Assembly: GCF_001013905.1 (NCBI RefSeq)
Contig: NZ_LN831790.1
Span: forward strand, 6,152,001 to 6,216,000
Direction: 5' to 3'
Origin: Streptomyces leeuwenhoekii
GTDB taxonomy: Bacteria; Actinomycetota; Actinomycetes; Streptomycetales; Streptomycetaceae
DNA length: 64,000 nt
Below are positions 56,227 to 63,593 of the stretch, piece by piece (the first letter of the stretch is position 1; every line of letters starts with the position of its first letter). A program made the translations under genes and the position numbers. The notes beneath the pieces are model-generated. The model saw nothing but the letters and a program-made list of their open reading frames with translations. It was not told where the DNA came from and searched no databases.

Positions 56227-57351
56227 GTGCGCACCGTCACCGCAACGGCCACCGCCGTCACCGCAGCCCTGGCCACCGGCGCCGCCAGCATCGTCGCCGG
56301 CCGGCTCGCCAGCGACGCCGCGCTGAAGGCGCCCGCGGGCCGGCCCCTGCCCACCGAACCCCGGCTGACCGTGCACGGCACCGCGGCCGGGCAGATCACG
56401 CTCACCCGGCACCTGGCCACCCTGCGCCCCGGCCGGTACGGCCTCGCCGGCGACGGCTCGCACGCGGTCGTCGGCCCCGTCCTGGACTCGGCCCGGCACC
56501 CCGCCGACACCGTCGTGCGCCGCCTGGAACGCGTCACGCACGGCACCCTGCGGCCCGGCGACAAGGTCTGGCTCACCCCGAACCTGTACGTCGGCGATCC
56601 GCGCACCGCCCTCGGCCTGGACCACGCCGACGCCGACATCCCCGGCGAGCTGGGCCCCCTGCCGGCCTGGTTCGTGCCCTCCTCCCGCGACACCTGGGTG
56701 ATCGCCGTGCACGGCCTGGGCACCACCCGGGAGCAGGCCATGAACGTGATGGGCTTCCTGCACCGCCTGCACGTCCCGGTGCTCGCCCTCGCCTACCGCG
56801 GCGACCTCGGCGCGCCCCGGTCGCCGGACGGGCTGAACCACCTCGGCGAGACCGAGTGGCGCGACCTGGACGCGGCGATCCGCCACGCCCTGCGGTACGG
56901 CGCCCGGCAGGTCGTCCTGCTCGGCTGGTCCACCGGCGCCACCATGGCCCTGCGCGCCGCCGAGTACTCCGGACTGCGCGACCGGATCGCGGGGCTCGTC
57001 CTGGACTCCCCGGTCCTCAGCTGGGAGGCCGCCCTGCGCTCCCTGGCCGCGGCCCGGCACACCCCGGGGCCGCTGCTGCCGCTCGCGGTCCGCGCCGCCC
57101 AGGGCCGCGCCGGACTGCGCGCCGACCGGGTCGCCGATCCCGAAGGCGACCACCTCGCGGTGCCGGCACTGATCTTCCACGGCCCCGACGACACGGTGGC
57201 CCCCTGGCACCTCTCCCGCCGCCTGGCCGACACCCGCCCCCGCCTGGTCCGCCTCCACACGGTCCGGCAGGCCCCGCACGCGGCCATGTGGAACGCCGCC
57301 CCCGACGCCTACGAAGAGGCCCTGCGGCGCTTCCTCACCCCGCTGATGTGA
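56227..57351 (+). CDS. Alpha/beta hydrolase with N-terminal membrane anchor or signal
   Basis: 374 residues from GTG 56227, which has GGAG about 10 bases ahead (GTG 56197 is the alternative). The hydrophobic N-terminus (TATAVTAALATGAASIVAG) looks like an anchor or signal. Hydrolase core: HGLGTTREQ (oxyanion), Ser in GWSTGAT, Asp in HGPDDTVAP and His in APHAAMW. Homologues are usually called alpha/beta fold hydrolases with unknown substrate. Not clearly in an operon with neighbours. Confidence 0.82.
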   Translation: MRTVTATATAVTAALATGAASIVAGRLASDAALKAPAGRPLPTEPRLTVHGTAAGQITLTRHLATLRPGRYGLAGDGSHAVVGPVLDSARHPADTVVRRLERVTHGTLRPGDKVWLTPNLYVGDPRTALGLDHADADIPGELGPLPAWFVPSSRDTWVIAVHGLGTTREQAMNVMGFLHRLHVPVLALAYRGDLGAPRSPDGLNHLGETEWRDLDAAIRHALRYGARQVVLLGWSTGATMALRAAEYSGLRDRIAGLVLDSPVLSWEAALRSLAAARHTPGPLLPLAVRAAQGRAGLRADRVADPEGDHLAVPALIFHGPDDTVAPWHLSRRLADTRPRLVRLHTVRQAPHAAMWNAAPDAYEEALRRFLTPLM

Positions 57352-57577
57352 AGCGACGCGGACGCCTCCCGGCGGCGCGCGGCACGGCCCCGGTGCCCGG
57401 TTCACCCCCCATGCCCCCACCGCGTCCGGCGACCACCCGACCCCCATTCCGCTTACGATCGCGCCCCTGGCCTGCACGTCTTCGGCGGCCCGCCACCACC
57501 CGTTGCGTTGGCCACCCCCGTCGGTCCCGGTGACATTCCGTTTGGGTTTTCGGACCGTCAACCGGAAGACTGCACCC

Positions 57578-58978
57578 GTGACGTCCCGTATCCCGCGCGA
57601 CTCCAGGCTTCGACTCGTTGGCCCGCGACCCCTGGCCGCCGCCCCCAGAGCCGTGAACCAGCGGCGCCCGCGCCGCGCCGCCCCGCGCCCGCCGGAGGGC
57701 ACACCGGCCCGCTCGGAGCTGGCCAGAATGGCGCGCTCCGGTCTGGCCGGCGCGGTGCGCGTCGCCCGCTGGGCCGACGCCACCCTCGGACCCGGCCGGG
57801 CCGGCGCCACCTCCGACGGCAAGGCCACGCTCTCCGACGCGACCGCCGAACGGGCGGCGCGCGAGCTCGGCCTGACCGTCGCCCAGGTCCGCGCCGAGTG
57901 GGACACCGCCCGCCTGGCCGGTCTGGTCGAGGTGCACGGCGACAGCGCCCGCCCCGGCTGGCGGCTGCGCGCCTGGGACCGCGACGACAGCGCCGTCCTG
58001 CGCGGCTGGGTCGCCCTCTTCGACGCCTGGTCGCTCGCCCACCCCGAGCCCGCCGGCCACGAGCCGGCCGCCGTCGCCGAGGTCGTCTCGGCGATGCCCC
58101 AGGTGCTCTCCTTCCTCCAGCTCTCCGCCGGGCCCGTTCCCCTCGCCCAGCTCCTCGACCTCCTTCAGCAGCGCGTCACGGAACTGCGCACCGAGCGCTG
58201 CGAGGTCCCCTACGGCCCGCGCCCCGAGCCCGAGGCCCCCGCGGCCGCCGAGGACGCGCCGCTCGCCCCGCTCCTGGACTGGGCCCTGCACGCCCTCGCC
58301 TCGGTCGGCGCCCTCACCTGCGGCGACGGGCAGGCCACGCTCACCCCGCTCGGCAGTTGGGCCGTCTGGGTCAAGCTGGAGCAGATCTGCGTGGCCGCCC
58401 AGAGCCCCGCCGGGAACATCGAGCAGGCCGCCGAGGACATGCTGCGCGGCTGCGCCCAGCTCCGCCCCAACGCGGCCCGCGCCGAGTACCGCGCCTGGCT
58501 CGCCGCCCGCCCCGTCGGCAGCGCCGTCGCCGAGCTCCTCGCCGCGGCCCGCGGCGACGACGCCCTGCTGCGCGGCCTCGCCTTCGAGGCGCTGCGCGTG
58601 GTCGGCGCCCCCGCCGAGCCCGACGTCCGGGCCGTGCTCGACGAGCCGACGCTGCGGCCCTACGCCCTGCTGTGGCTGGCCGAGCACGACGGGGCCGACC
58701 CGGAGGACGCCCACGAGGTCCTCACCCGGGAGGAGGCCACGTGGCTGTGGGTCGACACCGCCGCCGCCGTCGCCGACCACGGCGAGGCCCCGATGCTGGT
58801 CCGGCACCTGGAATCCGCGGTGCAGCCGACCGTCCCGGCGCTGCTCGACGAGGTGCGGGCCGTCGGGCACCCCCGGACCGTGCAGGTCCTGGTCGCGCTC
58901 GCCGCGGCCCATCCCGACCCGGCCCTGGCCAAGGCGGTGCGCCGGGCGGCGTTCCAGGTCCACACCGGCGGTAGCTGA
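57578..58978 (+). CDS. Conserved hypothetical protein with helix-turn-helix-like N-terminus
   Basis: 466 residues from GTG 57578 (GGAAG about 9 bases ahead). No signal peptide or membrane helix. An N-terminal winged-helix-like part (ATAERAARELGLTVAQVRAE, then WDTARLAGLVEV) is followed by a long helical, leucine- and alanine-rich region reminiscent of HEAT-type repeats (LRGLAFEALRVVG, VLVALAAAHPDPALAKAVRR). I do not recognise a characterised family. The 226-base gap ahead holds no other gene. Confidence 0.78.
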   Translation: MTSRIPRDSRLRLVGPRPLAAAPRAVNQRRPRRAAPRPPEGTPARSELARMARSGLAGAVRVARWADATLGPGRAGATSDGKATLSDATAERAARELGLTVAQVRAEWDTARLAGLVEVHGDSARPGWRLRAWDRDDSAVLRGWVALFDAWSLAHPEPAGHEPAAVAEVVSAMPQVLSFLQLSAGPVPLAQLLDLLQQRVTELRTERCEVPYGPRPEPEAPAAAEDAPLAPLLDWALHALASVGALTCGDGQATLTPLGSWAVWVKLEQICVAAQSPAGNIEQAAEDMLRGCAQLRPNAARAEYRAWLAARPVGSAVAELLAAARGDDALLRGLAFEALRVVGAPAEPDVRAVLDEPTLRPYALLWLAEHDGADPEDAHEVLTREEATWLWVDTAAAVADHGEAPMLVRHLESAVQPTVPALLDEVRAVGHPRTVQVLVALAAAHPDPALAKAVRRAAFQVHTGGS

Positions 58979-59004
58979 CCCGCCCCCGGGGCGGCGCCCC
59001 GGAC

Positions 59005-59034
59005 CCGGGCCGGCAGGCGTGCGCCCCGGCCCGG
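59005..59034. terminator. Bidirectional terminator between convergent genes
   Basis: A 9-base stem (59005-59013 with 59026-59034) and a 12-base loop lie between stops at 58978 and 59051. Confidence 0.6.
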
Positions 59035-59050
59035 CTCCCGCTCCCGCCGC

Positions 59051-59464
59051 TCAGGCCCCTGCGCCCGGGGCGTACGTGCCGAAGCTCCAGACGTTGCCTT
59101 CCAGGTCCCGGGCCATGTAGTCCCGGGAACCGTAGTCCTGGTCCGCCGGGGGCATCAGGATCTCCGCGCCGTGCTCCACGGCCCGCCGGTGGTGTGCGTC
59201 GACGTCGTCCACGACGACGTACGCCCCGGACGGGCCCGCGTCCCGCATCGCCTCGTCGAAGCGGCTGCCCGTGCCCTTGGAACCGAGCATCACCACACCG
59301 CCGCCCTGCGCCAGCTCGGCGTGCGCCACCGAGCCGTCCTCGCTCTCGTACACGGCCAGCTCCGTGAAGCCGAAGGCCTCCGTGAGCTGCCGGATCGCCG
59401 CCTTCGCGTCCGCGTACAGCAGTGTCGGGCAGATGGTCGGACGGCCGTCGCCGGTGCCTGCCAT
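59051..59464 (-). CDS. VOC-superfamily (glyoxalase/bleomycin-resistance-like) protein
   Basis: 137 residues from ATG 59464 with GGGAG 8 bases ahead. One beta-alpha-beta-beta-beta repeat pair: LLYADAKAAIRQLTEAFGF, HAELAQGGGVVMLGS, VVDDVDAHHRRAVEHGAEI and a last strand DLEGNVWSFGTY. It resembles PhnB-like VOC proteins. Could bind a small hydrophobic ligand or metal; substrate unknown. Divergent from the ABC-F leader. Confidence 0.85.
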   Translation of the reverse strand: MAGTGDGRPTICPTLLYADAKAAIRQLTEAFGFTELAVYESEDGSVAHAELAQGGGVVMLGSKGTGSRFDEAMRDAGPSGAYVVVDDVDAHHRRAVEHGAEILMPPADQDYGSRDYMARDLEGNVWSFGTYAPGAGA

Positions 59465-59524
59465 GGCGATCACTCCCTCGTGAGCCGGAAAAAGTGGTTG
59501 CACGGCCCCGCTAGACTGAATCCC

Positions 59525-59548
59525 ATGGCCATTCTCCTCGCGCATTAG
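59525..59548 (+). CDS. Seven-residue leader peptide MAILLAH upstream of the ABC-F gene
   Basis: ATG GCC ATT CTC CTC GCG CAT TAG encodes MAILLAH. A -10-like TAGACT at 59512-59517 ends 7 bases before the ATG, so the transcript probably begins at the ATG itself (leaderless). No good -35 is seen. A 6-base inverted repeat (59551-59556 with 59576-59581) starts just after the stop, and the ABC-F start follows 58 bases later. The arrangement suggests ribosome-sensing attenuation; this is inference. Confidence 0.6.
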   Translation: MAILLAH

Positions 59549-59606
59549 ACGGCGGGCCCGTCCTCAGCCGCCCGTCCCGCCATCCCAACCGCCCAGGAGT
59601 CTGTCC

Positions 59607-61205
59607 GTGATTTCCGCCTCCGGCATCGAGCTGCGCGCCGGCGCCCGTGTCCTCATCGAGTCCGCCACCTTCCGCGTCGCCAAGGGCGACCGCATCGGCC
59701 TGGTCGGCCGCAACGGCGCCGGCAAGACGACGCTCACCAAGTGCCTGGCCGGCGAGGCCATCCCCGCCGCCGGCACCATCACCCGCTCCGGCGAGGTCGG
59801 CTACCTGCCGCAGGACCCCCGCACCGGCGACCTCGACGTGCTCGCCCGCGACCGCATCCTCTCCGCCCGCGGCCTGGACGTCCTGATCCGCAAGATGCGC
59901 GAGAACGAGCAGCGCATCGCCAACGGCAAGGGCGCCACCCGCGACAAGGCGATGAAGCAGTACGAGCGCCAGGAGACGGAGTTCCTCACCAAGGGCGGTT
60001 ACTCCGCCGAGGCCGAGGCCGCCACCATCGCCGCCGCGCTCAACCTGCCCGACCGGGTGCTCGGCCAGCCGCTGCACACGCTCTCCGGCGGTCAGCGCCG
60101 CCGTATCGAGCTGGCCCGGATCCTGTTCTCCGACGCGGACACCCTGCTGCTGGACGAGCCGACCAACCACCTCGACGCCGACTCGATCATCTGGCTGCGG
60201 GACTACCTCAAGACCTACCGCGGCGGCTTCATCGTGATCTCCCACGACGTCGACCTGGTCGAGACGGTCGTGAACAAGGTGTTCTACCTGGACGCCAACC
60301 GCGCCCAGATCGACGTCTACAACATGGGCTGGAAGCTCTACCAGCAGCAGCGCGAGGCGGACGAGAAGCGCCGCAAGCGCGAGCGGGCCAACGCCGAGAA
60401 GAAGGCCGCCGCCCTCAACGCCCAGGCGGACAAGATGCGCGCCAAGGCCACCAAGACGGTCGCCGCGCAGAACATGGCCCGCCGCGCGGAGAAGCTGCTG
60501 TCCGGCCTGGAGGAGGTCCGCCAGCAGGACAAGGTCGCCAAGCTCCGCTTCCCCGAGCCCGCGCCCTGCGGCAAGACCCCGCTGATGGCCGAGGGCCTGT
60601 CGAAGTCGTACGGCTCCCTGGAGATCTTCACCGACGTCGACCTGGCCATCGACAAGGGCTCCCGCGTCGTCATCCTCGGCCTCAACGGCGCGGGCAAGAC
60701 GACCCTGCTGCGCCTGCTCGCGGGTGTCGAGCAGCCCGACACGGGCGCCGTCGTCCCCGGTCACGGCCTCAAGCTCGGCTACTACGCCCAGGAGCACGAG
60801 ACCCTCGACCCGGACCGCACGGTCCTGGAGAACATGCGCTCGGCGGCGCCCGACATGGACCTCGTCGAGGTCCGCAAGGTGCTCGGCTCGTTCCTGTTCT
60901 CCGGCGACGACGTGGACAAGCCGGCCGGTGTCCTCTCCGGCGGCGAGAAGACCCGGCTGGCCCTGGCCACCCTAGTGGTCTCCTCGGCCAACGTGCTGCT
61001 GCTGGACGAGCCGACCAACAACCTCGATCCGGCCAGCCGCGAGGAGATCCTCGGCGCCCTGCGCACCTACAAGGGCGCGGTCGTCCTGGTCACGCACGAC
61101 GAGGGCGCCGTCGAGGCGCTCCAGCCGGAGCGGATCATCCTGCTGCCGGACGGTGTCGAGGACCTGTGGGGCTCCGACTACGCGGACCTCGTCGCCCTCG
61201 CTTGA
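59607..61205 (+). CDS. ABC-F family ATPase (ribosome-associated type)
   Basis: 532 residues from GTG 59607 (AGGAG 7 bases ahead). Two ABC domains without membrane helices: GRNGAGKTT, LSGGQRRR, LLLDEPTNHLD in the first and GLNGAGKTT, LSGGEKTR, LLLDEPTNNLD in the second. A basic, helical linker between them (EADEKRRKRERANAEKK) would reach into the ribosome. This looks like the housekeeping ABC-F group found in all streptomycetes rather than a specific antibiotic-resistance protein. The short ORF upstream may control it. Confidence 0.92.
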   Translation: MISASGIELRAGARVLIESATFRVAKGDRIGLVGRNGAGKTTLTKCLAGEAIPAAGTITRSGEVGYLPQDPRTGDLDVLARDRILSARGLDVLIRKMRENEQRIANGKGATRDKAMKQYERQETEFLTKGGYSAEAEAATIAAALNLPDRVLGQPLHTLSGGQRRRIELARILFSDADTLLLDEPTNHLDADSIIWLRDYLKTYRGGFIVISHDVDLVETVVNKVFYLDANRAQIDVYNMGWKLYQQQREADEKRRKRERANAEKKAAALNAQADKMRAKATKTVAAQNMARRAEKLLSGLEEVRQQDKVAKLRFPEPAPCGKTPLMAEGLSKSYGSLEIFTDVDLAIDKGSRVVILGLNGAGKTTLLRLLAGVEQPDTGAVVPGHGLKLGYYAQEHETLDPDRTVLENMRSAAPDMDLVEVRKVLGSFLFSGDDVDKPAGVLSGGEKTRLALATLVVSSANVLLLDEPTNNLDPASREEILGALRTYKGAVVLVTHDEGAVEALQPERIILLPDGVEDLWGSDYADLVALA

Positions 61206-61271
61206 TCGAACGACTGATCCCCTGCGTATGGATCATTCGGCCGATCCGTGATCCATCATCTGTGTGAGATC
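61204..61271. promoter_or_regulatory. Cluster of six GATC sites upstream of gbn
   Basis: GATC occurs at 61204, 61216, 61231, 61243, 61250 and 61268, with a seventh at 61498. Two of them form TGGATCA and TGATCCA arms (61229-61235, 61249-61255). In DNA of this composition about one GATC per 400 bases is expected. The 335-base gap between the ABC-F gene and gbn otherwise holds only the hairpin below. Confidence 0.75.
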
Positions 61272-61305
61272 TCCTCATACCGAGGTGTGTCATACACCGA
61301 TTTCG

Positions 61306-61338
61306 CGGCCGGGCCCTCCTTCGTCGAGGGTCCGGCCG
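61306..61338. terminator. Terminator downstream of the ABC-F gene
   Basis: A 13-base stem with one G-T pair (61306-61318 with 61326-61338), a 7-base loop, and a run CGCCTTTCT after it, about 100 bases past the ABC-F stop. Confidence 0.7.
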
Positions 61339-61540
61339 TCGCGCCTTTCTGACCTGGCGTTTTGCGGCTGAACTCGTTCGACCCTACGGACGCCCTCGCA
61401 TGGAATTGGAGATTCCGGATGTGGGGACGCACTCCCGTCGTCACGGACTTGTCTCACGGACCTTGCCGAATGGGTGGCCATCGGGCCCCGGAGGGGTGAT
61501 CATGAGGAGACCAGAGCGCACTTCCCATGAGGAGGCACGG

Positions 61541-61762
61541 GTGGCCGAGACTCTGAAGAAGGGCAGCCGGGTGACCGGCGCCGCGCGCGACAAGCTCGCG
61601 GCAGACCTGAAGAAGAAGTACGACGCCGGTGCGAGCATCCGGGCGTTGGCCGAGGAGACCGGCCGCTCGTATGGCTTCGTGCACCGCATGCTCAGCGAGT
61701 CGGGCGTCACGCTCCGAGGGCGTGGCGGGGCGACGCGGGGCAAGAAGGCTCCATCGGCCTGA
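61541..61762 (+). CDS. gbn: Small helix-turn-helix nucleoid-associated protein, Gbn (SCO1839) type
   Basis: 73 residues from GTG 61541, with GAGGAGG 5 bases ahead. A basic protein: LKKGSRVTGAARDKLAADLK, then a helix-turn-helix GASIRALAEETGRSYGFVHR and a basic Gly/Arg tail ending GKKAPSA. Size and sequence fit the streptomycete nucleoid protein that I recall as Gbn, reported to bind GATC motifs across the chromosome. Its upstream region is rich in GATC, suggesting self-control. Confidence 0.8.
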   Translation: MAETLKKGSRVTGAARDKLAADLKKKYDAGASIRALAEETGRSYGFVHRMLSESGVTLRGRGGATRGKKAPSA

Positions 61763-61795
61763 CGTCCCCGGGCGGCCCCACGGCTTCGATGGTGG

Positions 61796-61827
61796 CCACC
61801 CGGTCGGCCGGCTGATCGACCGGGTGG
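61796..61827. terminator. Terminator after gbn
   Basis: An 11-base perfect stem (61796-61806 with 61817-61827), 10-base loop, followed by TTA; 33 bases past the gbn stop. Confidence 0.7.
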
Positions 61828-61839
61828 TTACTGTGCAGT

Positions 61840-61881
61840 CACTCAGGGATGCCGTACGGAGTTCCGTACGGCACTCAGGAT
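61840..61881. promoter_or_regulatory. Palindrome flanked by direct repeats upstream of the enoyl-CoA hydratase gene
   Basis: GCCGTACGGA and TCCGTACGGC (61851-61860, 61863-61872) are perfect arms around GT. They are flanked by CACTCAGGGAT (61840-61850) and CACTCAGGAT (61872-61881). It lies 25-66 bases before the start codon, where a repressor would sit. Confidence 0.55.
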
Positions 61882-61905
61882 GACCGCACCCCTCGGAGGC
61901 GCCCC

Positions 61906-62718
61906 ATGGCTTCGCCCGCCCAGGACCACGGCCCGGACAGCCCGGTCCTCGACCAGGACGGCGTACGGCTCACCGTCGACGACGCGATCGCCACGGTGAC
62001 GCTGACCAACCCGGCCAAGCGCAACGCCCAGAGCCCCGCCCTGTGGCGGGCGCTCACCGAGGCCGGGCGGCGGCTGCCGGGGTCCGTGCGTGTCGTCGTG
62101 CTGCGGGCCGAGGGCAAGTCGTTCTCGGCCGGGCTCGACCGGCAGGCGTTCACGCCCGAGGGCTTCGACGGCGAGCCGTCGTTCCTCGACCTCGCGCGCG
62201 GCGGCGACGCCGAACTGGACGCGACCATCGCCGAGTACCAGGAGGCGTTCACCTGGTGGCGGCGCGGCGACATCCTGTCGATCGCCGCCGTGCAGGGACA
62301 CGCCATCGGGGCGGGCTTCCAGCTCGCCCTCGCCTGCGATCTGCGTGTCGTCGCCGACGACGCGCAGTTCGCCATGCGGGAGACCAGCCTCGGACTCGTC
62401 CCCGACCTCACCGGCACCCACCCCCTGGTCGGGCTCGTCGGATACGCCCGCGCGCTGGAGATCTGCGTGACCGGGAGGTTCGTCACGGCCGACGAGGCCG
62501 TGAGCACGGGGCTGGCGAACCTCGCCGTGCCGGCGGACCAGCTCGACGCCGCCGTACGGGACCTGGCGTCGGCCGTCCTCGCCGCGCCGCGCGACGCCGT
62601 GATCGAGACCAAGGCCCTGCTCCAGGGCGCGGCCGACCGGGACTACGAGGCCCAGCGCGCTGCGGAGCGGGCCGCCCAGGCACGCCGTCTGCGGGACCTG
62701 GCCGGCCTCGGCGAGTAA
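61906..62718 (+). CDS. Enoyl-CoA hydratase/isomerase family protein
   Basis: 270 residues from ATG 61906, preceded by CGGAGG. Crotonase fold: AEGKSFSAGLDRQ forms part of the oxyanion hole, QGHAIGAGFQLALACD the CoA-binding turn, and ETSLGLVPDLTGTHPL holds the acidic active-site residue. No signal peptide. Might serve fatty-acid or branched-acid degradation; no other beta-oxidation gene is near. A palindrome ahead suggests dedicated regulation. Confidence 0.88.
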   Translation: MASPAQDHGPDSPVLDQDGVRLTVDDAIATVTLTNPAKRNAQSPALWRALTEAGRRLPGSVRVVVLRAEGKSFSAGLDRQAFTPEGFDGEPSFLDLARGGDAELDATIAEYQEAFTWWRRGDILSIAAVQGHAIGAGFQLALACDLRVVADDAQFAMRETSLGLVPDLTGTHPLVGLVGYARALEICVTGRFVTADEAVSTGLANLAVPADQLDAAVRDLASAVLAAPRDAVIETKALLQGAADRDYEAQRAAERAAQARRLRDLAGLGE

Positions 62719-62744
62719 CCGGTACGCCGGCGCCCGTCCGCACG

Positions 62745-62771
62745 CGGGCGGCCGCGGGCGACGGCCGCCCG
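62745..62771. terminator. Bidirectional terminator between convergent genes
   Basis: A 10-base perfect stem (62745-62754 with 62762-62771) and a 7-base loop lie between stops at 62718 and 62787. Confidence 0.7.
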
Positions 62772-62786
62772 AGCCCGGAGGCCCGC

Positions 62787-63506
62787 TCAGTCGACCGCCG
62801 TGACCAGGACCGTCACCGCCGGGTGGTCCGGCAGGGCGTCCGACACCGCCACGCGGACCCGCCGGGCCACCTCCACGGCCCGGTGGTCCGCGGCCACCGC
62901 GAGCTCCACCCGGACGTGCCGGGGCGGCAGGGCCGCCTCCCGCGCGTGCGGGTGCTCGCCGAGCCGCACGGGGCGGCCCAGCGCGGCCGTCAGCCGGGTC
63001 ACGCCCGCCACCGCCACGGCGGCGCCCGCAGCCCGGCCCTCGTCACCCTCCGCCGGGACGGCGGCCGGCGCCCCCGGTGCCTCCCGCGGTGGCGCCGCTC
63101 CGGGGCCCGTCTCCTCCAGCAGCCCGGTCACCCGCAGATCCACCTCCTCCACCGTCAGGCCGAGCCGCTCGGCCGCCGCCGCGAGCGCCGCGCGCAGCCG
63201 GGCGGCCGCCGCCGGCAGCGGCTCGGTGGCCGTCGCCGCGCACTCCGCGGTCACCCGCAGCGGCCCGGGCGGCAGCGCGCTCGGCGGCGGCGGCACGACC
63301 GGCTCCTCCGCGCGGCCGGGATCGGCGTGCGCGACCCGCACCCCGTCCAGGCGCACGCCGGGCACGTCCCGCGCCGCCTCCCCCAGCACTCTCTGCACCG
63401 CCCGCTCCGTGATCCACGCGCCATCCCGCGGTCCGCCCAGGGGGAGGAACCTGCCCAGCCCCAACTGCTCCCGTACCGTCCGCGCCAACCGGTCCGCCGT
63501 CGTCAT
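62787..63506 (-). CDS. Conserved hypothetical protein of the Asp23 locus (often labelled P10 family)
   Basis: 239 residues from ATG 63506. Three or more Asp23-like alpha/beta units seem present (WITERAVQRVLGEAARDVPGV, LTVEEVDLRVTGLLEE, VEVARRVRVAVSDALPD-HPAV), joined by Pro/Ala-rich linkers. The name nucleopolyhedrovirus P10 given to relatives is not informative. It is divergent from an Asp23/Gls24 gene 87 bases away, so both probably belong to one envelope-stress system. Confidence 0.75.
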   Translation of the reverse strand: MTTADRLARTVREQLGLGRFLPLGGPRDGAWITERAVQRVLGEAARDVPGVRLDGVRVAHADPGRAEEPVVPPPPSALPPGPLRVTAECAATATEPLPAAAARLRAALAAAAERLGLTVEEVDLRVTGLLEETGPGAAPPREAPGAPAAVPAEGDEGRAAGAAVAVAGVTRLTAALGRPVRLGEHPHAREAALPPRHVRVELAVAADHRAVEVARRVRVAVSDALPDHPAVTVLVTAVD

Positions 63507-63593
63507 TCCTCCAGCCTGCCGTATCCCTGGCGCGCGAACGCGTAACCCGGCTTACGGTGGTCGCAGAACGACGACCGAAAGGGACGTACGGCG

